Shown here: positions 33,270-45,083 of the stretch, piece by piece
Numbering within the stretch: position 1 is the stretch's first letter
How the letters are laid out: the number at the start of each line of letters is the position of its first letter
From: Pollenia angustigena
Taxonomy: Eukaryota; Arthropoda; Insecta; Diptera; Polleniidae
Direction of reading: 5' to 3'
NCBI GenBank assembly: GCA_930367215.1
Contig: OV884057.1
Span: 102,697,284 to 102,761,283, forward strand
DNA length: 64,000 nt
The notes under the pieces: model-generated
Databases searched by the model: none
The model's input: the letters and a program-made list of their open reading frames with translations, nothing else
What the model was told of the DNA's origin: nothing
Program-made: the position numbers and the translations under genes

Positions 33270-34190
33270 GTATGTTTAAAATGTAGATATATATGTATAT
33301 CTCAAGTGACATAAATTTTGAAACCGATGTCCTTTTGAATAGTAGTTCAGACATAATATTTCAACAAGATTGGTGAAAACCTCTGAGTTAGAGGGAGTCA
33401 AAATTTGACATATTGGCCAAACAGCTGTTTTTTTCTCATCCATGTAAATTATACCTATTGTTCTTAGTTTGAAAAATTAAAAAACAAATCGTTTTTGAAT
33501 TTTTTATATATTTTTTTAAAAGGGCCCTTTTTCTCAAAAGAAAGCTTAGTTCTTTTCCTTTAAGAGCTTTTTGGTCGTTTAGTAGGATGCGAGTTGAATA
33601 TCTATCAAAATATGTATATGATTTGTAGTTCTAGACAAGGGTTTTTCCATTGTTAGCATATCGTTACCTAAAATGCAAAAAGGCGTAACTAACAAAAAAT
33701 TCGAAATCGTGTTTTTGATTGATTATTATGAATGCCATTGATGTACATGTCTTCACAAAATTTTACACTTCTGTGATCAAAAAATGCGGATTTATTAACA
33801 AAAAACAAAGGGACGTAACTTCAAGAGTGTTTATTTTATAAATGAAAAACAACGTAATTAACCATTTTTTTTTTTTTTTTCAACAAAATATAATGAAATG
33901 GTTTCCTTTGAAAATTGTTTAAAGAATTCGATGGACGACTTATCATTTAATAAAGTTTTTTGCTTCTCCTGTAAAATTATATATTTGTTAGTTACGCCTT
34001 TTTGCATTTTAGCTAACGATGTGCACTATTTGGAATTTTTTTCAAATTTCAAATTTTTGTGTGTAAGTGCTTCTAAAACCTAAAAAAATAAAATTTATAC
34101 TGAGAAAACTAGACCAATTAACCTTTCCGACGGTATGTAACGTACCTAACTTAAATTCCATACCCTCGATATTGCAATACTCCCAATATG

Positions 34191-35185
34191 TAATACTACA
34201 TTTCCACCTACGCGAAATCTAGTACTTACGAGATTTCGAGCCAAATCTAGTTGTTTTTGACTAGATTTCCCATACAAAACAAAATCTACTTCGTGACTAC
34301 ATTTCGACGAAATCTACTCAAAATCTAGTAGTACTAAATGATGCATCTATGGTTTTTTCAATAAAGAACTAAAAAATACTTCCCTGCACAAGAAAAAATG
34401 ACATTTAAAAAAAAAGACAAAACAAAATTTCTTAAAAAAAATTAAAAAGTTTAATAAAAACTGTAAAAATATAAAAAAGACGAATATTATTGATAAAATA
34501 AATATCGTTGATTATTAATAAAAGGTAATGCAAATTTTTAAATGTATATTTCTTTTTGTGTTTGTATGTGTAATGAAAAAACTTTTAAGATAGAAGTACA
34601 TAACACGCGTTAGTGCGCGCGCGCTCTGTCGTCTTCTGTCAAAAAAGTTAAGCTAGTGTGTTTTCATAGAACAAGCTACATGCAAAATATTTTGACGCGT
34701 TTGCGCCGGAAAGTTGGTTAACTTTGAACTTTTTAACGCGTTGTGTGTTTTTGACAAGTAGTCAGCTGACAATAAAAATAATAATTTAACAAATTTGTGA
34801 ATCATGAAAGAAAAACTTATTGAAGAGCTTAAAAAACATACAATATTTATATAAAAATAATTAATTTAATAAAATAACAAAATCTTGATATAATTTCGAA
34901 CCCGTTTTTAATTCACAAATAAGTAAACAAATAAAAAACTGCTGACAGGAATGGCTTTTGTAACGCGTGTTGTGTAACTTGCAGTTTTTGACGCGCTAAA
35001 GTTTATAAACGCAAGATACTTGTCGACGAACTAACGCGTGTTATGTACTTCCACCTTTAGTCAGTTGTTTTGTTATAAAAAAAAATCTCGCTAATGTCAA
35101 AAAAGTATAATGTAAACGCACTAGATTTCGAAGAAGATTTTAAATCAAATCTACAAGATTTCGGCCTAATGTAAATGTAGTATTA
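34191..35185. mobile_element. MITE with AAATCTAG-rich ends, containing a second MITE
   Basis: Outer ends TAATACTACATTTCCACCTA and, inverted, AATGTAAATGTAGTATTA. Subterminal GAAATCTAG/AAATCTAC motifs repeat on both strands. At about 34587-35057 a second inverted pair (GAAGTACATAACACGCGTTA / TAACGCGTGTTATGTACTTC) marks a nested MITE of about 470 bp that includes a GCGCGCGCGC run at 34616-34625. Confidence 0.75.
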
Positions 35186-35248
35186 ACCTCAGAAATAAAT
35201 TTACGTTTTTATAGAAAACTAATTTTGTTTATTTATTTTTAATAATTA

Positions 35249-36564
35249 CACTACGTGACAGTTTTCTGACCAAATGAATTTGACACCTAATCTTTATGTA
35301 AAATTGAATCAGAATATGAAGTCAGAATTGTCAAAAGTAGAACAGTTTTTGAGATATTCCAAAATAACCGTTGTTTGTGTTTTTTAAAAAGATGATGTGA
35401 CTGAAATGCAAATATCTTCAAAAATTTTAAACGGATTATGTATTTCTTTCTTTTAAGTGAAAGATTATACAATTTCTAAAATAACCTGGGGCGTTTGTGA
35501 AGATGAGTCAATAAATGGCAGAGTTATAGTGGACAAAATTTCAAACTTCATTATAAGTTTGATGATTTTTTGTAATTTTGCTCTTTTCAAGCTATTTTTT
35601 TTAAACCAAACAATTAAAATTTTTTAAGTTTTATCACTTACGACATTATTTCAATACGAACATTTTGTGCCCAATAGGATCCAGATCGGTGCAAAAATTG
35701 CAAAGTTACAGAAGATTAATTGAATTAACTCACTTTTCGATTTGAATCAAATCAAAGAAAAACACAACACATAAATATACAAAGCTTAATTTTTAGTAGC
35801 AATAAAAATTAAAAATAGCTTAAATCTATTGAATTTCTATGTGGGTTAATTTACCAAATCTTCTGTAGCTTTGCCATTTTTGTACCAATCGATGTATTGT
35901 TGGGCGCAAAATGTTTATATTAATAATAATCTAATGCAATAAAACATTAGGATTTTTAAATCATTGGTTTAAAAAAAAAACTTGAAAAGAGCAAAATCAT
36001 AAAATTTTCAATGAAGCTTGACCTTTCGTCCCCTGTAACTCTGTCATTTCTTGACTAATCTTCACTAGCAATCCATGGTTATTTTATAAATTTTATAACC
36101 TTTCTATATGTGGGTTAATTTACCAAATCTTCTGTAGCTTTGCCATTTTTGTACCAATCGATGTATTGTTGGGCGCAAAATGTTTATATTAATAATAATC
36201 TAATGCAATAAAACATTAGGATTTTTAAATCATTGGTTTAAAAAAAAAACTTGAAAAGAGCAAAATCATAAAATTTTCAATGAAGCTTGACCTTTCGTCC
36301 CCTGTAACTCTGTCATTTCTTGACTAATCTTCACTAGCAATCCATGGTTATTTTATAAATTTTATAACCTTTCACTAATCCTTTTACATTTTTTGAAGAT
36401 ATTTGCATTTCAGTCACATCATCTTTTTGAAAAACACAAATAACGGTTATTTTGGAGTATCTCTGTTCTAAACTGTTCTACTTTTGACAATTCTGACTTT
36501 ATATTCGGATTCAGCAGAAAATTTTACATAAAGATTAGCTGTCAGATTCGTTTGTCACGTAGTG
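35249..36564. mobile_element. CACTACGTGACA inverted-repeat element, TTA duplication
   Basis: Starts CACTACGTGACAGTTTT and ends TTTGTCACGTAGTG. TTA flanks both sides. The arms extend about 200 bp inward (GAAGTCAGAATTGTCAAAAG / CTTTTGACAATTCTGAC). It includes a tandem duplication of 269 bp (35838-36106 and 36107-36375) that looks exact. A CACTA start with a 3-bp duplication recalls EnSpm/CACTA elements, but no transposase is present to confirm it. Confidence 0.75.
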
Positions 36565-36585
36565 TTATTAAATAAAAAATAAAAA

Positions 36586-36846
36586 GTTTTTTCGAGCTCG
36601 AGGCCAATTATTTAAAAAAAAATATATATATTATTTATTAACTAATTTGTTCCAATATTTTAATATTCATCGGATATCATTATCCAGGAATGAGTTACAA
36701 GTATATTTGTTAGAGACGTATTACTGTCATCACATTGTACAATATTGAATATGATGATAGTAATACGCCTCTAACAAATAACTCATTCCTTGATTAATAA
36801 ATAATATATATTTTTTACAAATAATTGGCCTCGAGCGCAAAAAACT
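36586..36846. mobile_element. Hairpin MITE, CGAGGCCAATTATTT arms
   Basis: CGAGCTCGAGGCCAATTATT at the left pairs with AAATAATTGGCCTCGAGCG at 36820-36839. An inner pair (GAATGAGTTA...TTGTTAGAGACGTATTACT / AGTAATACGCCTCTAACAAA) brings the total stem to well over 80 bp around a small loop near 36740. Confidence 0.75.
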
Positions 36847-37764
36847 GTTTATTTTTATTAAAAAAAGGTCGAAGGAATAAAATTTTATTTTATTATTGAA
36901 TTAATATGTATATAAAAATAATTAAAATAAAAAGATAAATAATTTAATAAAATTTAGTCTTTATCACATTATATCCATTTATATCATAATTATTATAACA
37001 TATACTGATACGGTAACAATCGATGGCACCACTCAATAATTTATTTAAATTTAATAGAAAGAAATTGTTTTGGCTGTAAAACATTTATAATAATATAGTC
37101 AAAACAAAATTTTCTATTTTTTTTTTTTTTTTTTTTTTTGCTTTTAAAATTGTAACTTTTTAAAAACAGTAAGAATTGGAAGTTTTCCAATTTTGCTATA
37201 AAAAAAATTCAGTGTGAACTGCGAGCATGTTTGTATTTTAAAAGTAAGAATTATATCTAAAAAAAACTGCACTTAAATCTTGTACATTTATGCTTTTATG
37301 ACAGTTTCGTAAAAGCATTCAAACATTTTTTTAAATTTTATTACTTATCCTACACACTCTATTTGAAACAAGATCAACACAGCTTCCGTACATGTGCAAC
37401 TAAATTAATGAGCGTAAAAAACAAAGGGTTGGGGCTTCTAAACAATTGTTTGCGTGCATGAGCATCACTGTTCTATACCGTTTGTCGATTGAATACTCAA
37501 ATTGAAAAACTTGTTTGCCTCTATTCAATGCCATTTCTTTCCAAATCTAAAAAAGAAACCAGCAGCGAAATCAGCAGTTGAAAATTGTCACGCCAAGAAA
37601 GGATTGGCAAAAAAAGCAGCAATTAAAAGCGATAAATAAGGAGGATGGCTCGGTCTTCGGAGATTTACAAAACTTAAACACTTCATCAGCTACAATAAAT
37701 TAAGTATAAGAACAGTTATGATGTAAATTAATCTAATCTGATAAAGATTCAATTTTTTTAATTA

Positions 37765-38455
37765 CACTACGTTACCGTTTTTTGACATGTTAAATTGTCC
37801 GTTGAATCTGAATATGAAGTCCGAATAGTCAAAAGTAGAACTGTTTCATATACATATTCCAAAATAACCGTTATTTTTGTTTTTAAAAAGAAAAGTGTCA
37901 CTTTAATGCAAATGTCTTCAAAAATATAGGACGGATTATATATATTTTTTAATGAAAGATAATAAAATTACTAAAAAGAAAAGTAAAATAGCGTTTGTAA
38001 AAATTGGGAAAGAATGACTAAGTTACCGTAGACCAAAGTTCGAATTTCACAAAAATTTTAATAATATTTTGTAATTTTCTCCTTTCAACTTATTTTTGTA
38101 AAACCAAAGATTAAGTTTTATCAATCACGGTAGTTTATTTTAATACGAACATTTTGTGCCCAATAGGATCCAGATCGGTGCAAAAATGGCAAAGTTACAG
38201 AAGTTTAATTCCCCACTGATCCCACTTTTTCGATTTTTATCAAATAAAAAAAAACAACAAGTAAGAAAGTATATATGTGACGCGCAAAATATAAAGGGAC
38301 CTAAGGTTAAAAACCGGGTTTGTTCAGGAATCGGTCTCATTCGATGCTCAGATGTTGACAAAAAATGAAAGTTGATTTTTTCCCCTTATACACATATGTA
38401 TCTCGAAAACTGTTCTACTTTTGACCATTCTGACTTCATATACGGATTCAGAGGA
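37765..38455. mobile_element. Truncated relative of the CACTACGTGACA element
   Basis: Begins CACTACGTTACCGTTTT and contains the same internal blocks as 35249-36564 (AATATGAAGTCCGAATAGTC, CAAAATAACCGTTATTTTTG). The right arm (ACTGTTCTACTTTTGACC at about 38410) is present, but the terminal CGTAGTG is missing. Confidence 0.65.
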
Positions 38456-39074
38456 CTAGGCGATTAGGCATCTCCGGTGGAGAGGTTGTTCACAACCCTT
38501 AATTGGGAAACTTTCAAATGAATCATTATGAATCGCTTATAAATCTTGTAACAAAGAAAGTCTTAAAATGTGTAACCACAAAAAAAAATCTTTTTGTTTT
38601 AATATATATTTATTTAATTATTGTTACAAATAAATAAAAGCATTCATTTTTCAACATTTTAGGTTAACATATTGTGGAAATAATAGCATCGAGGGTATGA
38701 AATTTTAGTTGGTATGTTACATACCGTCGGAAAGGTTTATTGGTCTAGTTTCTTAATATAAGTTTTCAGTTTAAGGTTTTAGAGACACTTACATACAAAT
38801 AAGAAAAAAATCAAAATAGTACATATGCTAAAAATAGAAAACCCCTTGTCTTGAGTTACAAAACATACTCGCCTCCCAAGCTACCAAAAAGCTATCTTTT
38901 GAACAAAAAAAAACAAAACGGGACCATTTAAAAAAAAATTTGCAAAAGATTGAAGAAATATCTATCTAAACCACCGATCGGAAGACATCGGTTTTACAAA
39001 GTTGTGTCACTTGAGATGAAATGCCGCATATATTTAATATATACATATTTCCTTAACTTTTTGTATTTATTTAG

Positions 39075-39310
39075 GGGAAAAACAATCAAAAAATGAGGAT
39101 TTAAAGGAAATGAACGATGTTTCCTCCGGTATGGCCAGCAGAGTAATCCAACTGTACCTGCAAGAAATTTTGGATTGTTTTTTAAACCGAGATGATCCCG
39201 TCCGTCTTTGGGCAGTTAAAGTAGTACAAATTGTTTTACGGCAAGGCTTAGTGCATCCAGTACGAATGGTACCATATTTGATATGTTTGAGTACTGATTC
39301 AAAACTTGAG
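39075..39310 (+). CDS. Nipped-B: Nipped-B, second exon in window
   Basis: Acceptor TTATTTAG at 39074. The first two bases (GG) complete a TGG codon begun by the last T of the previous exon. It reads EKQSKNEDLKEMNDVSSGMA, then SRVIQLYLQEILDCFLNRDD, then LWAVKVVQIVLRQGLVHPV and PYLICLSTDSKLE, highly typical of the Scc2/NIPBL HEAT domain. Ends on a complete codon before donor GTAATA at 39311. No lesions. Confidence 0.93.
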
Positions 39311-39382
39311 GTAATAATTACTGAATCATATTAGACTTTAAATAAAATGTTGAATAAATATATCTTAATTTTTCACATATAG

Positions 39383-39540
39383 TCGGCACATAGAGCAGAT
39401 GCCTTATTAAAAGATATCGACAGAACTTATTCTGGATTTGTAAATATGAAAGTTCAGTTTGGATTGCAGCTTTGTTTTAAATTACAGGAAATATTGCAGT
39501 GCACTAACAAGGCAAAAAGTAGCATTATTCGTGGTTACGT
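39383..39540 (+). CDS. Nipped-B: Nipped-B, third exon in window
   Basis: Acceptor ACATATAG at 39382, after a 72-bp intron, the only small upstream intron here. Begins in phase 0 with SAHRADALLKDIDRTYSGFV and NMKVQFGLQLCFKLQEIL, and ends with two bases (GT) of a split Val codon before donor GTAAGT at 39541. Conserved Scc2 core sequence. Confidence 0.92.
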
Positions 39541-40024
39541 GTAAGTAATTTTATTGTTATTAATAATTATAGATTTACTAGCTAAACCCAGTGCGCTACG
39601 CTACACTCATTAAAATAACATAAGTAATTTTTTCAAACACAGATCTCGTGCATTCTTTACATCAACAAAAGGCCTACTTTTATAAAGATGATTTTTTGCA
39701 ATCCCGACCATTTTTGATGGATGATGTGTATTGTTAACCATTCTGTTTATACCAAATTTGGAAAGTTTACACTCATCGTTCTTCAGATATACACATTTAT
39801 ATTTTGAGCCACGCCCACTTTTCTAATCGCTCCCACTTTTTGATAGATGTTCATTTATAACCAAGCTATTTGTACCAGATTTGTAAATTGTAGCTATTGC
39901 CGTTCTCTTGATATACAGAACTTTGTGCCACGCCCACTTCTCCGATCACGAGTATTTTCGACAGATACTTTTTATTGATAACACTGCACGAATTTTACTT
40001 TGTTCTGTAAAGTGGGGCACCCGG

Positions 40025-40221
40025 TGGGTAAACCTAATTCAAGCAAGCTGAATCCAGTGGTGCTAACCATTTCTTTTTTAGGTTAACTATTGTTTCGATA
40101 TACACCGGTTTTTCGAAAATGAAGGAGGTTGCGCAAAATACATTCGTTACGCGAATATATGTTGTGCAACTTAAAAAATGGCTAGCGCAACTGGATTTAG
40201 CGCACCCGAATTAGGTTTGCC
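40025..40221. mobile_element. Hairpin MITE, about 197 bp
   Basis: The left arm GGTAAACCTAATTCAAGC, then GCTGAATCCAGTGGTGCTAA, pairs with the right arm GGATTTAGCGCACCCGAATT, then AGGTTTGCC. A related single arm (GCTAACCTAATTCGAATACG) occurs at 60190-60225. Confidence 0.7.
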
Positions 40222-43105
40222 AGCAATTCAATTCTTTCAATTCAATTTCTTTTTACTGAAAATTTTCGTAATTTTTTGACGTTTCTTTATTTTAATTTCT
40301 GCCTCATTTCATTGTGATAAGTAATGTGAATCGTCAAATTTGCATTTCCAACAAAACTTTTCTTTTGAACATTTTTTACATGAGTTTTCCACTTGAAGTG
40401 CTGGTCAACGTATACACTGAGATATTTATAAGTTTTTACAAGTTCTATAAAGGTATTACAAGTGTCGTGATTGTTGCTGATAATGTTGATTTTATGTAAG
40501 CAGTCTGTATCGTGAAAATTTATTCTAATGTTTGCGCCTTGCAAATTGGAGGGTCTTATATGCATAACTTTAGTTTTGGTAGCATTAATAACCAACCCAT
40601 TATCATCGCACCATTTACTGACAATGTTAAGCTGGTCTTGCATGATTACAGTGGCGGTTTCAATATTTTTATGTGCGGCAATAACAGCCGTATCATCTGC
40701 ATATGCAAAAGTAGTGCAAAAGTAGTGCTTAAGTTGATTTATCATGTCGTTTGCGTAGAGTAAGTAAAGAATCGGACCAAGCTTCGAGCCTTGCGGTACT
40801 CCGTTGTGGGACACAACTTTTTGACTAAAATTGTTTTTAATTTTCACCCGATATGATCTGCATTCTAAATAACTCTTGAACCAAAGCCATTTCTTTGTAA
40901 TATTTCTATTAGTTTCTTGTGAGAAAGCGTGTCAAAAGCTTTGCTAAAATCAATGAACAAGGATAGACAATGCTTTTTTTCACTTAAGGACTTGTTAATA
41001 AAATTAGAAAAATTTCCTAACAATTTGTTTATAGTTTTGTCTTTTTGGAAGCCGAATTGATTTTTATATATAACGTTGTATCTTTTTAAGAAATCTGAAA
41101 TTCGTCGCACTATTATTTCCTCAATAACTTTTTCAATTACGGACGAAATTGATATTGGTCTGTAATTGTTGTAGTCTGATTTGACCCCAGATTTGTAAAT
41201 AGGCCTTATTAACGATACTTTTAGTAGTTCAGGCATATAAGAGTTATTAATACTTGAGTTTATCAACACTGTTAAAAGTGGAGTTAACTGAATGTCTTTC
41301 GGTCTAACATTATCTATTCCCGCTCCCTTTTTGGTATTGAGGTTTTTTAAAAGGTTAAAAACTTCCTCCTCACATGTTGGTGTTAAGTACATAGAGTTTT
41401 GTACTGTATTATGTGTTGTAACTTTAGTTGTTTTGATGTCACAGTTATGAATTATGTTTTGTACATTTTGATAAAAATTTGTTGCAAAATTATTTACTAT
41501 GTTAATAGTATTTTTTAATTTCAATTTCAATTTATTGCAGGTAATATAAAAGCCTCATTAGGCCAATAAACTATATTACAAAGAAATATACCTGAGTTAA
41601 TACTAAAAATATTTAAATTATTTAAATTTAGAATTTGACTTAAATCCCTAGGTCCCAAACCAAAATAAATATCAATATATATATGTACACATATACATGC
41701 ACATATATATTTAAAAGTAGAATTAAATAGAAAATATCAAAAGACAATTGATCCCATAAGTATATAAGCAACATCACGTTTAAATTAAGTATGAAGAATT
41801 GTTCACTATAAGTTCGTAAGAACAGCCAAAATTTTCACACGAAAGGCATTATTTGAGTGTGAAAACACACGAAGCTCAATGGGTAATGTGTTCCAACGAC
41901 GTGCAATTCTTACAATAAAAGACCTTTCAAATAAAGCATTGTTAATTCTAGGCAATATAATTTGAGGGTTCCTTGTTGAATGGGAAAAAAAAATTTGGAA
42001 TAAAGTTGCGTGGGAAAACCGCTTTTTATAATTTTATAGAAAAACACCAAGTTACGTAAAGTTATTAAATTACCGAAAGAACAGCCCATGAAGCGTTTAA
42101 CATATTCTACGAACACCATAAACGTACCGTACAACCGTGTTAGCGATACGACCTAACTTAGAGGTTATATAATTCATTGAACCAGAAAAAACTTCAAGAC
42201 CATATAAGATCTGTGGCATTAAAACTGCATGAGCTAAACGCAATTTAATTCGTTGTGGCAAATAAATATTCGTAGAGTAAAGTTGCCGCACTAACCCTGA
42301 AACTTTCCAGCTAATGTTATCGATATGAGTCTCAAAGTTTAAACATTTATCTAAATAAATTCCTAGACACTTGAACTACAAAAGTATTTTCATTTCTAAA
42401 ATTTTTTAATACGATTTCATCTATATTATTTGATTTTTTCCCAATAATTTCATTTATTATTTGCCAAGTGGCTCTCATATTGTTTCTATCTTCGATAAAT
42501 TTTTCAAGGTAATAGATATTTTTCGTTATATTAATTTTTTTATTTAAAAAATTTCTATATTGCTTTTATTGATTTTCATAAATATTATTTGTTCGATTAT
42601 TAAGCCATTTTTTATAAAGTTTATCCCTAATATCGCAACATTTGATTAATTCGTCACTTATCCATGGACTAGTCGACCGTTTTTTAGTTGTTTTAACAAT
42701 CTTGATTGATTTTTCGTATATATCACAATAAGTTTTATATATTTTGTTACATAAATCGTTTGTATTAAGGTTTTGTTGAATAATATAATTCCAATTTGTT
42801 TGTTGGATTTTGTGATTAATTTTAAAATTATTAAATTTGGCACCCTGCAAAATGGGTTTTTCAACTTCAATACAACAAAAAATAGAGAAGTGATCAGATA
42901 TCGTTGTTTTGATTACGGCTGCGTGCAGATGGTCAATGCAGGTTTTAGTGTTTTTGTTTATGTCTTCCCTAGTTGCCTTTTTTATTACGCCGTTCTTGTA
43001 TTGGAGGTGACACACCCACTTAAAAATTTCAACAAATATGTAGTGTATAGCTCCTTCCAGATCATCCAAAATATACTGCAAAAGTTTCATAAAGATCGGT
43101 TTCAT
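40222..43105 (-). pseudogene. LINE (non-LTR retrotransposon), broken EN-RT ORF2, Jockey-like
   Basis: Minus strand. At 43105-42375 lies the end of an apurinic-like endonuclease (CIDHLHA, ISDHFSIF) and the linker toward RT. At 41530-40265 lies reverse transcriptase with KKGAGIDNV, NNYRPISISSVIEK, LFIDFSKAFDTLSH and, after a frameshift near 40885, GVPQGSKLGPILYLLYAND and the catalytic FAYADDTAVI. The endonuclease N-terminus is missing (5' truncation) and the RT thumb ends near 40265, followed by TTGAATTG-type tail repeats. It is interrupted by another LINE fragment at 41531-42368. Family placement is by motif only. Confidence 0.85.
41531..42368 (-). mobile_element. Second LINE 3' fragment nested in the first
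   Basis: Minus strand reading starts at RT thumb sequence (CLGIYLDKCLNFETHIDNI) and continues as LRLAHAVLMPQILYGLEVF and, after a frameshift, GCSFGNLITLRNLVFFYKII, the post-RT region of many Jockey-like LINEs. It ends with a 3' UTR and a TTGAAATTGAAATT tail at about 41516-41531. It splits the host LINE between endonuclease linker and RT. It inserted in the same orientation, 5'-truncated, as expected for target-primed reverse transcription. Confidence 0.8.
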
Positions 43106-43901
43106 TCATAGTGTGTCCCAAAAAATTTTTTTTGGATTTTCATGGGTACTCAAGCATAATTTAAGAGCTTATAGGGTAAAGTATTTTTGAGATTTTTTCA
43201 GATTTTTTTATAAGATGTTTATAGGTCGCTTAAATCCAAATTTTGCTAAAAATTGGGTCTGTTGGCCTTTTTTTAAGTTTTCTTCATAACTTTGTCAAAA
43301 ACCACGATTTTCTTCACTTTTAAGGAAATTTAAAAGAAAAATGTACAAGCTTTATATTGGTGTACAAAGACTATAAGTTTTTGCAATGCATTTCCTCATT
43401 TATGCACCGTACATTAAAATGTTTCGTAATTTTTCTTTAAACTTTGTAAATAACGCTTTATAACTTTTAAAATTTTTATGAAACAAACAAACAATGCAGT
43501 TTGAAAAATCAGTTTATTCTAGATAACTTAGAAACAAATATTTTTAAATTCGCTCTTACCGTTTCTGAGTTATACCGGTTTTCAGCTTTGTACCCAGTTT
43601 ATGATACTATCCCTTAATGAACGCACTAACTAACTTTTTATTACATAAACTGATTTGATTTTTGTATTTTTATGTATTCAAATAAAAACCGGTTATTCTT
43701 AAAATGCTTAACCGAAACCCGTTTTTTTTTAATAGCAGCTTTTCGGAATATTCGAAAACAGGTTTTTGAAAAAATTGTATATTCGGTCTCCCTAATCAAA
43801 ATCATTGAAAAAGTCGATTTAAAATTTTTGGATTGTTAGAGCCGTTTGCGTTTAAGCTAATGATATGCGCATAACTGAATTATTATGTTTTATGTTTTTA
43901 G

Positions 43902-44565
43902 TAAGCGCGAATCTGATGCAATGCCAACAGCTTTAAATGACTTTCTGTACACACTGCTACGATCAACAAAACCACAAAGGCGTGCATTAGTACAAACAGT
44001 AACAAAACAATTTGATGACCAAAAAACATCATTACGCCAGATGCTGTTTATTGCAGATAACTTAGCATACTTCCCATATGTTGTGCAAGATGAGCCACTT
44101 TATCTTATTCATCAAATTGATTTGATGATTTCAATGGCTGGAACCAATATATTAGCAACATTCAAAGAATGTTTGAAACCAAATGATAATGCTGTTGATG
44201 TGTTAGAAGATGATGATGACGAAGAAGATCCGGAGGTACTATTAAAAAGATTGCCTGATGACGTTACCGAAATACAGAAATGCATAACGTCAGCGCAAGC
44301 TTGTATGTTGCTTTTAATATTAAAAGAGCATTTAAAGGACATGTATAGTTTAACAGATAGTAAAATTTCTCGATACTCTCCATCCGAGCCAAAAATTTAT
44401 GAAAAGGCAGTATCTCGAAAGAATGTACACGATTTTAACCCAAAAACCACAATAGATATTATAAAAAAGCAACAAGAGCAGCAAAGCACAATCAGTTCTA
44501 ATGAAACTAACAAAAAACAGCTCTCTAATGAGGAAAAAATGGATCTTGTTGTAAAATATTTAGAT
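43902..44565 (+). CDS. Nipped-B: Nipped-B, fourth exon in window
   Basis: Acceptor TTTTTAG at 43901. One base completes the split Val codon, then 221 codons: TALNDFLYTLLRSTKPQRRA, TKQFDDQKTSL, DNLAYFPYVVQDEPLYLIHQ, an acidic stretch EDDDDEEDPEVLL, ITSAQACMLLLILKEHLKDM, SDSKISRYSPSEP-type sequence and FNPKTTIDIIKKQ. This is the conserved end of the Scc2 HEAT domain followed by a C-terminal linker. Ends KYLD before donor GTGAGT at 44566. Open and undamaged. Confidence 0.94.
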
Positions 44566-44626
44566 GTGAGTAATTTTAATGAATTAAATGTGTTTTACGT
44601 TTTAAGTGATTTTTTTTTAATTACAG

Positions 44627-44878
44627 TTTAAACAATTAATGTTAAAACTTGATCCTGATGAAGCTGAATCCGACGAGGAGGCGAGAGAAAAATTAAAATT
44701 AAATTCATCTATGAAAGCAGACACTTCACCGACTACTTCAATATTACCTTCAATTGAAGCTTTACAGTCATTGAATGAAGAAGGTCGACTTTCTATAGAT
44801 AATGAAGTTAATACTTTAACTCCTAATACAAATAACAAAACTGGAAACTATGATACAACGCCGAATACCCCAATAAAG
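44627..44878 (+). CDS. Nipped-B: Nipped-B, fifth exon in window (C-terminal tail)
   Basis: Acceptor TTAATTACAG at 44626, after a 61-bp intron. 84 codons, phase 0: FKQLMLKLDPDEAESDEEAR, then low-complexity Ser/Thr/Asn sequence ending TPNTPIK, with donor GTACAT at 44879. The acidic and disordered character fits the C-terminal tail of fly Nipped-B. The final exon(s) are not in the window, so the following intron is at least 19 kb. Confidence 0.88.
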
Positions 44879-45083
44879 GTACATAAAAGTTAACTAACCT
44901 TAAAACTTATAGTTTTTTTATTTATTTATTTAAAGCTTATATAGTTGATTTTATTGATGTAATTATGTATATGGGAAAACGAGATATTTTATTAAATTGA
45001 ATTGAAACTCTTGCGAAAAAGCAAAATTGCAACAAAAAAAACTTTAAAAGGAATACAATAAAAAATTCTTAACTTTTTGCCAT
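44879..45083 (+). other. Start of last visible Nipped-B intron
   Basis: GTACAT donor, then AT-rich DNA to the edge of the palindrome. No features. The intron continues to the window end with no further exon recognised. Confidence 0.5.

Larger units (their letters stand above)
33290..39040. mobile_element. Large inverted-repeat element filling the intron
   Basis: The left arm starts ATCTCAAGTGACATAAATTT with AAACCGATGTCC, and the right arm ends with the complement at 39020-38970. Further matched blocks: ACAAGGGTTTTTCC near 33638 against AAAACCCCTTGTCT near 38840, and CCTTTCCGACGGTATGTAAC at 34122 against GTTACATACCGTCGGAAAGG at 38720-38739. The arms are diverged and interrupted, so this is an old insertion. 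No transposase coding remains. Confidence 0.7.
33270..39074 (+). other. Nipped-B intron, 5.8 kb, almost wholly inverted-repeat element
   Basis: GT at 33270 and AG at 39073-39074. Only about 20 bp on the left and 35 bp on the right lie outside the inverted-repeat element at about 33290-39040, so the ancestral intron was probably about 60 bp. Nested MITEs are listed separately. Between 36850 and 37765 I see only AT-rich DNA with a long T tract (37109-37139). Between 38456 and 38690 nothing is recognised. Confidence 0.85.
39541..43901 (+). other. Nipped-B intron, 4.4 kb, with MITE and nested LINEs
   Basis: GTAAGT at 39541 and TTTTTAG at 43895-43901. 39590-40015 has diverged copies of a unit containing GCCACGCCCACTT (about 39812 and 39928). 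The MITE at 40025-40221 and LINE fragments at 40222-43110 follow. 43111-43890 is AT-rich DNA in which I recognise nothing. Confidence 0.8.

Noticed and set aside
40314..40763. Plus-strand frames over the LINE RT
   Set aside because: They are antisense shadows of the reverse transcriptase frame on the minus strand.
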